A stretch of DNA of 64,000 bases from Branchiostoma lanceolatum. Lineage: Eukaryota; Chordata; Leptocardii; Amphioxiformes; Branchiostomatidae. Positions 20,063 through 32,300 of the stretch are shown here, in pieces; position 1 is the first letter of the stretch; each line of letters starts with the position of its first letter. The DNA is taken from positions 2,772,501 to 2,836,500 of the forward strand of contig NC_089736.1 in assembly GCF_035083965.1 (NCBI RefSeq), written 5' to 3'. The notes under the pieces are model-generated. The model was not told where the DNA came from. It made no database searches and worked only from the letters and a program-made list of their open reading frames with translations. A program made the position numbers and the translations under genes.

Positions 20063-22830
20063 TGGCATTGTGGTTGCGTAATGCCAGAGAGCTACACCTT
20101 GCGCATGTAAAAGATCCTGAAAACAGTAGGGGTCCTTCCCGGTGTGAGTGTATCAAATAAATCTGTCCAGATATGCAGCTTGTACTGTTCAGTGCAAACC
20201 TGGTGTGTTATGCCATGAGTCAGTTTATCTGGTATGCAATACTAAGGCCACACCATTTTAATTTCTTGGTTAATATTTTAAAAAAAATGCTTCTCTAAGT
20301 ACAAACTTAGCAAGAAGACAAAATAAAAGCAGGGGCTGGGAGGAAAACTTGAATCTGACTACATTCAGTCCTGAAACTGTGTACGGAGAAAACTAGCGAA
20401 AGAGGACCACTCAGGGGACCGATAAAATCTGGTCTATGTCGACAGGTGGTCAGACAGAATTCTTTCTTCTTGTGTCAATGGTAAAATTATCCAAGGGACC
20501 AGCAAAAGGTGATCACATTGACCAGGTGGTAGCTTGAGCAGGTTTGACTGTATATCAATGGCCAGGTGGTCCTTAAGTAGAGGTGGTCAGTAGTACAAAT
20601 TTGACTGTATCAGGGTACAGACTTTTCTCTTGTTGGACCAATAAGATGACAAATTGGTTTGAAATCTAATTCAAATTGTATGAGATTTCTAATGATTATA
20701 TCTGATTCAAGACTTAGTACATAGCACTAAGTAACAAACATCTAGGGCCTGGGCCTGGTAAATAAATACAGAGAACAAGTCTGAGTAAGTACCACTCCCG
20801 AGAATTAATTCACTAAAACCACTCCTTGGCTTTGACCTTTGGGACTTCAAACACCAATTTCTTTTTCATTTTCCTTGCTGGTAGGTTCAGTGTACATGAT
20901 ATATAGAATGTCAACAGAATTCGAATGGAAACTTTCTTTCCTTTTGATTATCAAATGAACATAACTTGGCATAGCTTTTAATGATAAAAACCTGTGTTTC
21001 CCTGTCATTGGTGCTGAAAATTAGTGAAAAGCCTTCGTATTGAATAATTGTAGACAAATGGCCAATGCAGGAGGATACCACAAATTTCGTAAAGCGTTCC
21101 ATATTTGACAGTATGAGGGATCGGTTTATAGTAGCATGGCTGTCTCCGGCTTTTAATTTTTTTCTGTCCCACTTATTGTTTGGGTGCCAATATGTTGAAT
21201 TTTCCTTGTTAAATTCGTCATTTTAAGCTTACGAAGATACATTTTCATCCATTTCGATTTCATCGAAGAAAGTTCAGATTTTGGGACGAACATGGAAAAA
21301 TTTTGTCCTTTCGAACAAGCAAATTTCCGTCCCGGGATGGAGGGACGAGTCCTGGGGACAGCCCAGCTATCTACAAAACTATGACAACTTATCAAACCAT
21401 AATTTTGTTTTAAAATTTTAAACTGTAGCAGGATTGGTACTTAGTCTAGTGTTTGCTGTTTTGATCATTCATGTAGATCTATGTAAAAGGTTTTCCTCTA
21501 TACTTTGTTATGTCTCTTGTGTCTGTGTTAAGAGTATAGTTTTTAGTTGTTGTTTTTTCTGTCTTTTCATGTGTACAACTACAACAAGGACAATGCTTGA
21601 CCATAAAAAGTTCAAGACAGCCAATCAGATCAATCAAGTATGAATTTAACCAAGGTTTAGACATTGTTATTTCAACACCCATCATTTCAACACCTATTCA
21701 GTATTCAACTTAGAATGTATCACTGAGTCATTTCTTCTGACCAGAAATCTCACTGTTAGGTCTACCAATGTTTGATTATATTTTGTATATCTTAACCTTC
21801 TCCCAGCTGCCTAACTCTGTAACCAATAGAGATTGTGGTGTTAAACGGTTACTTCAGTGAAGTGCTGAAGGTCAATGATTAGACCAAAACTTCAAACTTG
21901 ACACTTTGTATCATACGGCTATGATTACTGCAATCTACAGTTTTTGCATTGATTTTTGCCTGATTTCAAAATGAAAGACATTTTGTTATCCACTGTGATG
22001 CTTAATATACTGAAAATGGGAAATAATGTAAACTTCCATGACTCTGTGATAGGCATGAATAGAGATGTGGCATTAGTATTATTCAATTTTTTCTGTAGAA
22101 TTCTGTGTCATTCTGTGTCATTGTGACTACAGAAATAAAAGTCTTGTTTGACACTTTGTTTATTCTTGCCCACCTTTTTTTCACGTGCTTGCATAACATT
22201 TGGAGTCTGTAGAGGTTGTCATCATTAACATGTACTTTCCCTGTGGTATTAGTGATGATGCAGTCTGTGATAGGATTTAAAGAACTATGGCCTGATTTGC
22301 ACACATGATTTTGAGCCGACTTGGAGTCGTGCACGTAGAACCCTAGCCTAGGCCACTCAAGTAGCGTTTTCTGGTCGGAAAACTCCACTTGAGCAGCCCA
22401 AAGCTCCTCATAAACAGCCCCTTACTCTGAAAACTTGTGCGTAAATCTTAAAACTTGTTGGGCCTATGATGATGAACATTGGAATGCAAAAAGAAAACAA
22501 AGCTTTTGAATATGAAACTACATGTAATAAAAATTTGCCTTTATCACATTTAACACAATCTCTGGATGTTCAGTATTGGCTTCTTTGATGATCAAACTAG
22601 ACTGCAAGTGCAATTACATGTACGAAATATAAATTAACAAATAAACAAAAAGTGGAAAGAAACAATGCTATAGGTTAGGGGAAACAGCAAGAGTAAAGTG
22701 ACTGGAAGTGGTACATACCTTAGTTTGCCTGCATTATTACAGCCAACATGTTTAGTCCTTCCTGCAAGAGATAATCATATTGATTGAACAAATTGGCTTT
22801 GTGGTGGGAGCAAATATTGATTACCCAGGT
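20063..22830. other. 3' flank of NHL copy B; repeats and featureless DNA
   Basis: A SINE 3'-body fragment lies at 20085-20230 immediately after the stop. Two diverged minisatellite units matching the array after copy A lie at 20440-20610. The remainder (20.6-22.8 kb) is AT-rich; I see no supportable exon. The open minus-strand frame at 22083-22388 has no recognisable domain and no convincing splice borders. Confidence 0.45.
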
Positions 22831-22831
22831 A

Positions 22832-23039
22832 CTGTAAATGCAGAAATGTTTGCAATGGTTTTATGTTCGCGGTTTTTGCGGTAAGCTTTTTGCCGCGACC
22901 TTAAAACGGCGCAAATGTTTTTGCCCTTCCTTCCCCCCTTGTCTACTATTGTTTAATACGCAAACTTAAAACCACCGCGAACACTCCATTTTCTCCCTTC
23001 CGCGAAATAAAAACCACGCGAACTTAAAAGCATTTACAG
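22832..23039. repeat. Palindromic MITE, TGTAAATGCAGAAATG family, copy 2
   Basis: ACTGTAAATGCAGAAATG at the left; inverted CATTTACAG at the right. Internal blocks such as TTATGTTCGCGG and AAAACCACCGCGAA pair with each other. Confidence 0.85.
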
Positions 23040-23952
23040 AATATGGTCAATGTAAGATAGCAGCAATCCCTTATAAGGTCGTACAAGTAACTTTAAAATC
23101 TACTTTCGTTCATGCCAGACTAATTCAAAGACTCATGACTGAAAAATGAGTTTACGTACTCATACTAGGTTAAAGTCTATTCATCAGAATTCAGTTGAGC
23201 TATTCGCAGCATTAAATAACAATTTTTTGTTCCTTACCTCCTTCTTACCTCCTTCCTCTTTCCTTCAGGAAGTCTATAGTATATATCATCATAATTGTCA
23301 TATAAAATACACTGTACTATATTCATGTGTACAACATATTCAATTTGGTTTACAGTATATTTTCTAATTCAAACAACTTTTAAAATCCACTAGTTGAGTA
23401 ATCATTATCTTTATTATATGATCAGGAACATCCTGTCAATAGTAACAAAGGTCTTATTGACAGGAACATCCTGTCAAGAGCATCTGCATAAAGATATGAT
23501 TTACATTGTAGGTTGTTGATATCATAGCATGATGGACAACATCCCAGAGTGGACGTCCCTTGGCCTGGCCGAAAGGCTGACTCAGCCGCAAGAAACAGAC
23601 GAAGCTGGAAACAGATGAGTAGAGTAGGGTAGAGTAGAATTCCAAGGCAGATGTCCATCTTCCTTACTACCTTGTCCCCCCCCCCCCAACGACCTGGAGG
23701 TCAAGGGACTAGGTAGGTAGGTAGGTAGATATCTATAAAATGGAAATCATCAACTGAAAATGAATATGCCTGTGTTCGTGGCGGTGTGGGTACCAACAGT
23801 TAGTAAACAAACACACGTGTGCTATATGGGAGAGGGGGACATACCGCTCGAGAAATACTCGCTCGTTTTGCCTTCAAATCACGCTTCATTCGGACACTGC
23901 ACCATCCAAAACGATCACAAAAGCATAGAGAACACAATATGAGGGAACTCAC

Positions 23953-24031
23953 CTTCCAACTCGGACGCAAAATGTCCACCAAGGATGAATTTTACCGAGA
24001 ATGTTCCTTTGTTGACACCGACAGCCGCCAT
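23953..24031 (-). CDS. Possible first coding exon of an unidentified minus-strand gene
   Basis: An ATG in good context (AACATGGCGGCT) opens a 26-codon frame (MAAVGVNKGTFSVKFILGGH...) ending at GAAG|GTGAGT, a strong donor. The surrounding 24.0-24.07 kb is locally GC/CpG-richer than its flanks, as promoters often are. I could not identify a continuing exon to the left: the best acceptor near 23.61 kb leads to a stop within eight codons. It may be chance or the start of a gene whose later exons I cannot see. Confidence 0.3.
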
Positions 24032-24099
24032 GTTTTTCTGTTTCGGAACTCCCGCCACGCGGTGCATGCTGGGTGATAGCTGCTGTCCTTGGTGCTGAA

Positions 24100-25400
24100 C
24101 TTGCTTCCCGTGGAAATTATAATCAGCTGGTTTTCTTTTTCAGAACAACAGTTAAAGGCAACTAAAGTAATACTAGGGTAAAAAAAAATGCTGAAATCTT
24201 TGTGGTAGTGACATTTACTAACACTGTTTAGCACATTTGCGTAATAAGTTAAAACTTTGAGCATTTCAAAACCGCACAAAATGTGCCGAACGATGATCCC
24301 CTTAGTTTCGCGAGCCTACAAAAACTCCGGCCACGATTTTCAGTGACTTCTCACTCACATCACAACGACGCCGTATTTTTGCATCATTGACGTTGCTATA
24401 CATTGTGATAGTGTTGAACTAATCATGTATAGAAATGACTAAATGAATTGACTTTCAAAATACGATTTTTGGACCTATCGATATTGCTTGGGTTTCCTTT
24501 AACGTCAACTCTTATAAATCCGTCGCGTACCCAAAGACGGTCACATTACATTAAATGTGAATCTAATGCATGTTGCCTTACGACCAACAATATAACGTTA
24601 TCTTTATTTCTTTAAAAAAATGTTTTTATTGATTTTTCATATGAAAAACATAAAACCACCTAAAAACTGAATGTATGGCACATATAACAATAATACACAA
24701 TTTTTCTAAACAAAACTTTTGAATCAAGCCAGAATTAAGAAGGTAACATGTTACCTTCAAAATAACATTGATCTTTATTTCTTTGCTTCTTGCCTTAGCA
24801 ACACTGTGTAGGGTAACGTTATAAGACGAAAATAGCAGTAAATCACAATAGTTAAAATCGGATATTTGATTTCATTACCACACAACTATACAAATGAATA
24901 GGAACCTAGGAGAGAAACAAGAGATAGGTCGCCACCATTACATTGCGTACAGCTGACCAATTGTTCCCAGCTTACAACTTTCAACATGATATACCATTCT
25001 ATGTTATAACGTTCACAGGCCCATCTCAATCTATATTCTAAGCGTCACAGAGAAACGAGAAGAAGCCGAACCTGTGCTGTTTTAGAACCCATGCCTTAGA
25101 TTACTATCAGAAGTTCTTTCACAATATGTCTGCATATACCTAGCACAATAGAGCATGAATGTACAAAATAGTTTATCGTCATCCTCATCACCATTACCGT
25201 AAGTAAATATTATAAATTCTCGTCTAAATATGACGAACCAACCATCCAACAAAACAAACACAACATGAAACATTACTGATAAATGGGTGTACGAAATGAC
25301 TTGGACCTTATCGTAGATGACTCAAACTGAATTAACTTGAATATTAAAAGCAATGGATCATATACACTGTGACATGAGATTCACAAAAATCCAATGCATA
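24100..25400. other. AT-rich DNA 3' of ASB-like gene 1, nothing recognised
   Basis: No exon, MITE or SINE could be supported here. It includes the 3' flank of the minus-strand gene ending at 25404. No poly(A) signal could be assigned with confidence. Confidence 0.35.
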
Positions 25401-25403
25401 TAA

Positions 25404-27903
25404 TCAGACGTGTGTGCTAACCATTCTGTTCCCCTTGAATAGTAAGTAGTCTTTAACAGATTGTGGAAGGGGGAGGGCGTTAATTTTGTCCTCACCGCCT
25501 CTCCCAAACAACGACCGGATCCACATCCGACACAGTCGCTGGAGATTGGGGTAACAATTTCTGTGATTCGACAGTATGAGTTTGACTTTACTGTCCTTTT
25601 CTGCGAGATCTATCGGCTTCTTGCCGCGTTCGTCGGCTGCCTCGCTGTTCGCGCCCGCTAGGAGTAAGAGTTCGACGGTCTCCACGCTGTCTATGCAGGG
25701 GTGGGCGGCGTGGTGTAGAGCCGTGCGACCCTGGGCCGTTTTCTTATCCACATCCGCATCTGGAAGAGAGGGATGGATGGAGGGATATGTTATGCCAGGT
25801 AGGTTGATTGATAAAGGAAGGAAGGAAAGAAGGAAAGAGATAAATGAGAAAGAAAGAAAATGTGAAAGAATGAAAGAATCCCTTTCGTAATTTCATACTG
25901 TAGTACATAGCTACGTTGAGGTACAGATAAAACGTTTTCTATCACTTCCGTTTTTTAAGTTATATGTATCAGTTCTTTTCTAGGGTTTCATGCGTCAGTT
26001 TCCCGTTTGTGTGTGTGTTATATAATGTTTTTGTGTATAAGTTGTGAATTTATGTAAAAGTATTCTAGTATGCAAAATGGATGTCATTTTGTCTTCACAA
26101 AAATACCGTACCTTTACGGAGAAGCCTCTCGACTATGCCCCAGTCCTTAACGCCGTAGTGCAGCGGGGTGAAACCCAGGTTGTCCTGTGCGTTCACATGC
26201 GCTCCTCTCGATAGCAGCCAAACCACGTAGTTAAAAGACCCGTACGCTGAAGCATGGTGCAACGGCGCGACTCCTTCATGGAAAAAAATAAATGTTATTA
26301 TGTTATTATGCTGTTATATATAGAGAAGATGGATAGATAGATGGATAGATAGATGGATAGATAGATGGATAGATAGATGGATAGAGAGAGAGATCAATAG
26401 ATAGATTGATAGATAGATAGATACGCCAAAAATAATTACTCAAGCAACTGGATAAGATTTTCAAACAGTCAGACGTTTCAGATAGCATCCGCTATCTTTC
26501 GCCAGTGACTAAAGATCTGAAACGTCTGACTGTTTCAAAATCTTATCCAGTTGCTCGAGTAATTATTTTTGGCGTATCTTATTACCTGGATGTCTAACCT
26601 TCATCAACGTAATAGATAGATAGACAAACAAACCTTCGACGCTCTTGACGTTGACGTCGGCGCCGCGTGACAACAGCAACTTGAAAGCGTCGACAGCGTC
26701 CGTTAAAGACGCCAGGGCAAGCGGCGTGATGTTCGAGTCGTCCTTCGCTTCCAGATCCGCGCCTCGCTCAAGCAGAAGGTGAATGGCGTCGTGATGGCCT
26801 GACGTTGCCGCGTCGTGGAGAGGCGTCAAGTTCCCGTTCTCTCTCCCGTTGACGTCGGCACCCCTGTCTAGTAACAGGTTGATGACGTCACAGTAGCCCC
26901 CGTACGCCGCGTGGTGAAGCATCGCCTTGTTGAAGGTGTTCAGATCAGCGCCCCTGGCGGACAGGAGGTGTATTGCAGCGGTGTGGCCGTTCATGGCTGC
27001 GAAGTCGATTGCCGCCCAGTCCTTGCTGTCTTTCACGCTTACGTCTGCGCCGTGGTCTAGCAGTAGGATTATAGCCTCGCAGCAGCCTGTCAACGCGGAT
27101 AGATGGAGCGCGGTTTGCCCAAAGTTTCCCTTCTGGTTAACGCTCGCGCCTCTTTCCAACAGCAGCCGCATGGCGAGCGGGCGCCTGTGCGCGGACAGGA
27201 GAAGCGCAGTCCTGTTGTTCTTGTCTTTTTCGTCCACCTTCGCGCCTTTGTCTAGGAGGAGGCTTACAGCTTCGCAGTGCCCTTTTCTAGCGGCACAATG
27301 TAGCGCCGTCCACTCGTGCTTGCGCTGTTTCTTGGCTATGTCCGCGCCTTGTTCAAGTAACAACTCTAGAACAGAGCAGCGCCCCTCTTCGGCGGCATAG
27401 TGAAGCGCAGTACAACCGTCCTCGTCAGTCGCACAGATATCTGCGCCGTTTTTTAACAAGAAGTCAACAGCAGCATGATTTCCCGTCTTCGAGGCGCAGT
27501 GAAGCGCTGTACAGTCTTTCTCGCCCTTAGCGTCAATTTCGACGCCTCTTTTTATCAGCATCTGGATCGCTTGACAGTGCCCGTTCTCTGAAGCACAGTG
27601 GAGTAAGGTGCGTTTTTTATTGTCCGTCGCACCGATGTCTGCACCGCCGTTTAACAACAACTCTATAGCAGCACAGTGGCCATTTTCTGAAGCACAGTGA
27701 AGCGCTGTTCTTCCTAGCCAGTCCTGCACGTTAATGTCAGCGCCACCGTTAAGTAAGGCGGCAAGAGTGTCACACTGTCCTTTTTCTGCGGCTCGGTGGA
27801 GTTGAGTACCGACAAATTCGTCGACAGTAGAGACGGCTGCTCCACTGTCGAGCTTGGAGCAACAATCGTCATTGTTGTCGAGTGGTGTTGTGAGGAAACT
27901 CAT
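25404..27903 (-). CDS. Ankyrin-repeat SOCS-box protein, ASB-like 1
   Basis: Three coding exons on the minus strand: 27903-26634, 26273-26112 and 25759-25404, phase-consistent, 595 aa. About 15 ankyrin repeats run from about residue 35 (TALHCASENGHCAAIELLLN-type) to GRTALHHAAH. The C-terminus is a SOCS box: BC-box NLQRLCRMWI and Cul5-box-like LPLPQSVKDYLLF. SOCS-box ankyrin proteins are substrate receptors of Elongin B/C-Cullin-5 ubiquitin ligases, so substrate recruitment is the inferred role; the target is unknown. The start is uncertain. An in-frame ATG exists at 28080, but a good acceptor (TCATTATTCAG, about 27923-27933) suggests the exon begins just 5' of the chosen ATG (MSFLTTPLDNND). 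The exon 1 donor (GAAG|GTTTGT) is only ~55 bases from a foldback MITE. The ORF can also be read through into the intron. Confidence 0.85.
26318..26418. repeat. (GATA/GATG)n microsatellite in an intron of ASB-like 1
   Basis: About 100 bp of GATA and GATG tetranucleotides, directly abutting the MITE at 26420-26578. Confidence 0.85.
26420..26578. repeat. Foldback MITE, GATACGCCAAAAATAATTACTC family
   Basis: A near-perfect inverted repeat: GATACGCCAAAAATAATTAC at the left, its complement GTAATTATTTTTGGCGTATC at the right, with AGTCAGACGTTTCAGAT inside both arms. The tail phrase CCTGGATGTCTAACCTTCATCAACG follows, as it does in the other copies. Confidence 0.85.
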
Positions 27904-27933
27904 GTCGTCTGGTGTTCTGTCAGCTGAATAATG

Positions 27934-28789
27934 ATGGGAAGAAGTATGATATTTGTTTGCTACATTGTGACTGTGTTCGCTTTCATTGTGGCCTTCATGA
28001 GAAATGAGCTTGTCCAATTTGAAGGGCAAGATAACAATGGTACTAGAAAGACCACTTAGATAGCTAGCCTGAAAGCACACATGTTTATCACAGTGAGTGA
28101 AGGAAACTAATTATCTTGTCAACTTACAGAGCCAATTTTGCCAATTACGTATGTCTTAAACTCATTGCTTTCATGATTCAGTGAACTGGGTGGCTTTGGT
28201 CTCAAAAACGGAAAGGACAGCTTCTACCCTTGAAATCACAAAATGGCAAACACAAGTCACTTTGTAATATTCTTTAAAAATCGATAAATGAACAGAAGTA
28301 TTTGGGTTTAACTGTTATATAGATCTCTTGGCGCCTGCAGTGTTATAACAATAAGGAACCTAACCCTTCCCCCTCCCCACTAGGCCCAGATGCGTTCTCC
28401 TTATTTAGCAATTTCTAAGCCCTTCAGCTATATTGATATAAATACTTGTACATGCCCCTACCCCCTCTATAAACAACTACATCGTACTACTTTATATTAA
28501 CACACTGAAACTACCGTAGTCTTGCTCCCAGGGTAGATTTAAGCCTCAAAATCCATTCACTGTTACGACTAAACCCCTAAACTGCGCCAGCTGAGGTCAA
28601 GTCTAAATTTAGCATCCCTCAAACCGTCCGACCGGCTGCCGCGATTCGGCCTGGACGTAATGATTTACGACAGTCTTACTCTACAGTGTTTTAAGGTTGT
28701 GGCTACTGTCAGGATGATCCTGTCAGCAGCAGAAATTTTTGCACTGCTGACAGGACGATCCTGTCAGCAGTAGAAAAAATTGTACTCCT

Positions 28790-28845
<56 letters not shown>

Positions 28846-29381
28846 CACACTCCGTATCTTAGCTGAAGACGCAAGCCATAGCAAACATGCTCCACCTTCA
28901 CGGCTTCACCTTTACCTTATCAAAACGCCGATAGTTACGTTATCAAAACGTCGCCCGTCCCGAGGCCTGCTATGGAGGCTACTCCCTGTGACCTCTAGTA
29001 ACCCGACTCTCAAGCAGTGCGGAACAGACAGGCATGACAGCCAGTCAATACACGCACAGGGAGTGGTCAGTGAAATAACCTGCCGGACACTGGCATTGCT
29101 GCAGAACAGTGCACTGGCGAAACTAAGCCGGACTATGCATTGCAGGGAGTTGGAATTGTTGGACTTGTACATGCGCTAGGAAAGGATCAGAGAATCCATC
29201 TACAGCATTCACTTTGTTCGCAGCTGGGTATGCGTTAATCGAAGCGAAATAAGAGTGGGCCAAGGGACAAGCGCGTGGACTCGTCAAGACAGGGAGTGGT
29301 CAGTGAAGTAACCTACAGGTCGGACAGTGCTGAGCAAAATCAAAGACTTTGATAAGAGATTTTGTCGTCATCAGACATCAA
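27934..29381. other. Divergent interval between ASB-like 1 and the F5/8C gene
   Basis: Holds a short copy of the CTGTCAGGATGATCCTG palindromic family (28684-28790), a (GA)n run at 28793-28841, and a ~38-bp direct duplication containing AGGGAGTGGTCAGTGAA at 29057-29093 and 29290-29330. It should contain both promoters; no TATA box was assigned. Confidence 0.45.
28684..28841. repeat. Palindromic CTGTCAGGATGATCCTG units followed by (GA)n
   Basis: GTGGCTACTGTCAGGATGATC begins the block; the same terminus, inverted, ends the element at 46495. About two and a half palindromic units are followed by a pure ~50-bp (GA)n microsatellite. Confidence 0.75.
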
Positions 29382-32300
29382 ATGAAGATGGGATTGGCCG
29401 TGATGTTTTCCACTTTGCTAGGACCAGTCTGCGCCATTCTGTTGGCGTTTTTGGTAACAGGTGAGTTCTTCAATTAGTTTTTTTAGCATAAAAGGTGGAA
29501 GTGTGTGTATTCAGTAATTTTTCTCCGTTCTCTCAAAACTCAGCCCTGAACAGACTTGTGGCAGAGAGGTACATGTATATCAGGTTCTTTACTTTAAATT
29601 GTACGCTTTATGTACTAGAACATGTAGTAAAAAAAGAAGTGAGATAGGGGGAGATGTCCCATAACGGTGCCTACCCGCATACCGCGTGCATCGACTGTCC
29701 GTTAACTAAGTCTTGCCAAACAGACCCAAGCCTTTATTATGAGATAACCACTACCGAATTCACAAACGGCTCTTTGGAATACATGTCACAGATGCCCTTG
29801 GGAAAGGCACCTTACACAACTTTCTTCACTGCGCCCTGGGGCAAAAATGGGTACCTGACTTTGGTTGGAAAGATAAAAGGCAGTAGTAGGTTTTTCAATA
29901 CCGTGCTCTAGACACAGTGGATAACAACCCACTGTCCCTATGGCCTCAGAAAGCCAATGAGACTTCTATTACCTTTTCGCAAGATCTACTCAGCCTAAAA
30001 CTCATATACTGAATTCCCAACGCTGACATTACAAGTTATAAAGTTTACGTTCCTTCATTGTTTTCCATATTTGATGTCTCGGGGCGTGGCCGGTGTCAAA
30101 TAGTTGCCATCATGTTGTTTAGAAACCACTGTGATACTCTGTCACCCTAATCTGTAGATATGTGTCTATAACAATGGACTAACTATTCTTAATAGCTTAG
30201 AAATATCCGGTGGGAAAAGCTTCTTAAAATTCTCGTGTATTAAGAGATGTTTCTAGCCCATACACTAAAGACTTTTGCAGTTCGCTGGTTTGTTTAATGA
30301 TTACGCACCTTACTATTTGTTCTTCTACACCTGAATTGTTTTCATTTGACTTCAAACAAATGCTTGATAGTTTTGAATCGCGAAAATGCATTGTATTCGT
30401 CCCTTCTGTCAGCGTATGGAGATAAAACAATGCGCTCCTTGTACTATAAGCGTAGTACAGTATTTTGTGTGATGTAGAAAACTAAGGTGGGGCACCATTG
30501 CAATGAGTCACCCAAATAAATTCAGGGCTAAATTTACAGCTAGGAGAAAAATTCAAAGTTTTAGTCAATTTCTGAAGTGTGTGGTACAAATCCACAAAAA
30601 GAGACTCATCCATAGTAGGCTAGTTATTTTGGGCTTATCATGTTCTGTTTTCTGCTTGTACGGGAGGTTGACTACAAAAAAACAACAGTACAATCAGAAC
30701 TGATATACAATCAGAAAACTGGACATGGTAATCAAAATAATGTGCCACCCGTAATAAGGTCACATTTCCAATCCGGGGCCTGGCCGGGCAGTCTTGAGGA
30801 ACGAAAGTTATGATATAAAAGACAACAAAAAACACAAAAGTGCCACAAGAGCATAGCTTGATCATATTTATTGATATGTGCTTTAATTCTCGTTTCCTCA
30901 AACTGCCCAGCCGGGCCCCGTTTGGGAAATGTAACCATAGCTTATGAAGGCTAGTACGCATCAGGAACTTATCTAGATATTTTCTAGCCACTGCAATGAA
31001 AAACAATTAATTTGAACTGACATATTAAAAGTCAGAAAACACCACACAACATAGCCACCAAAGGCCAACCAATAATCCTGCTAAGCAGGCTGGTGTGTAC
31101 ATAGTAGCTCAGTGCTTTCTGCGAGCCAGTTGTTCAGTAGCCCGTGAACTCAGACCCAGATTTGACGCTTCGGTGGTCGTGAGTTCTAATGGGGGATCTG
31201 TTATTAAAGCTGGTCACTACCAGACTAACTGCGTCGACTATTTTGCTGAATTTCCAGCTTAACAAAAATCTTTCAGTTATAGGCCGAACTGTATCGACAA
31301 TATTGACACCATGTCTGTGCTGTTGTGTAAATATTGTTGTGCAATGTGGTACAAATGAGTTGTTTATAGATAAATGTCTAAAGCAGTCACCTTCAAAGTG
31401 ACTTGATATAATATAGCATAGTTAACTATCAGCTTTTTTGAATATATAGCTACCTTCTGTTTTTGTCACTTGTGTGTCTGGTCTCTTCAACCAACATGAA
31501 GCTAAGACAAGGCATAGCAAAGCGGGATTGTTTGTCCACTATCTACCAAGATCTTCCATAAAAGGATGATATCTATACAACGAGAATAAGACTTAGGTTA
31601 TAGACTTGAAAAACTCACTCCGTCGTTAACTTAAGCAAACTAGCGTGTTATTTTTGCGGTAAGATGCAAAATGTATTTGCTCCGGTTATTTCGGTGCCCC
31701 GGATGACCCACTTTGGCCGGAGTGTTCTTACCTAACAAAGACAGTCTGATCCTGCCCTGTACACAAATATTAGCCGAGCGCACCTGACCGGCACAGCCCT
31801 CGCAAAACAGGAATGTCATTGGCCTGCGTGTCAGTTTCTACCCTAGCCTCCTTAGCAGGGTCTGAGTAGCATTTCAATACAAACTTTATGTAGATTTTGC
31901 TTAATCTTTTTCTTTTTCTGTCGAGTTTGATGCGTAATGCTTGAAATGAAGCGTATAGCTTATTCGATAGCTGCCACTGCCACGCAGTTTCACTATAGCT
32001 ATTATTTATAGCTAAGTACACCGGGTGACCTCTACTCTTCTCGTTAGCGTGTGGGGTTCTTTTTACGTGCAAAGGGTTTTGACGTCAGAAGCTGCCCATA
32101 CACGCTTACACGGGAACATATACTCTAGTGAATCACATATCAACGTCTAAGGATGCAGATCCATTGAGCCTGTCTTTCCTAACTTTATTTTGCACATCTA
32201 ACTGTAAGCGTTTAAAATCTATCTGATGAGGATGCTCCTACTGTAACTGTACTTTGTGGTAACGAGTTCCACTCTATGACAGTTCCAGGGGAAAAACAAA

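Noticed and set aside
22083..22388. 101-aa minus-strand ORF as a gene
   Set aside because: No recognised domain, no supported splice borders and composition like the flanks.
23422..23658. Second exon of the possible gene starting at 24031
   Set aside because: The acceptor near 23.61 kb joined in phase gives a stop after eight codons.
26927..27400. 157-aa plus-strand ORF
   Set aside because: Antisense shadow of the GC-rich ankyrin exon of ASB-like 1.
28080..28080. Upstream ATG as the start of ASB-like 1
   Set aside because: In frame, but the extra 59 residues look non-conserved and a good splice acceptor lies between it and the ankyrin region; kept only as an alternative.
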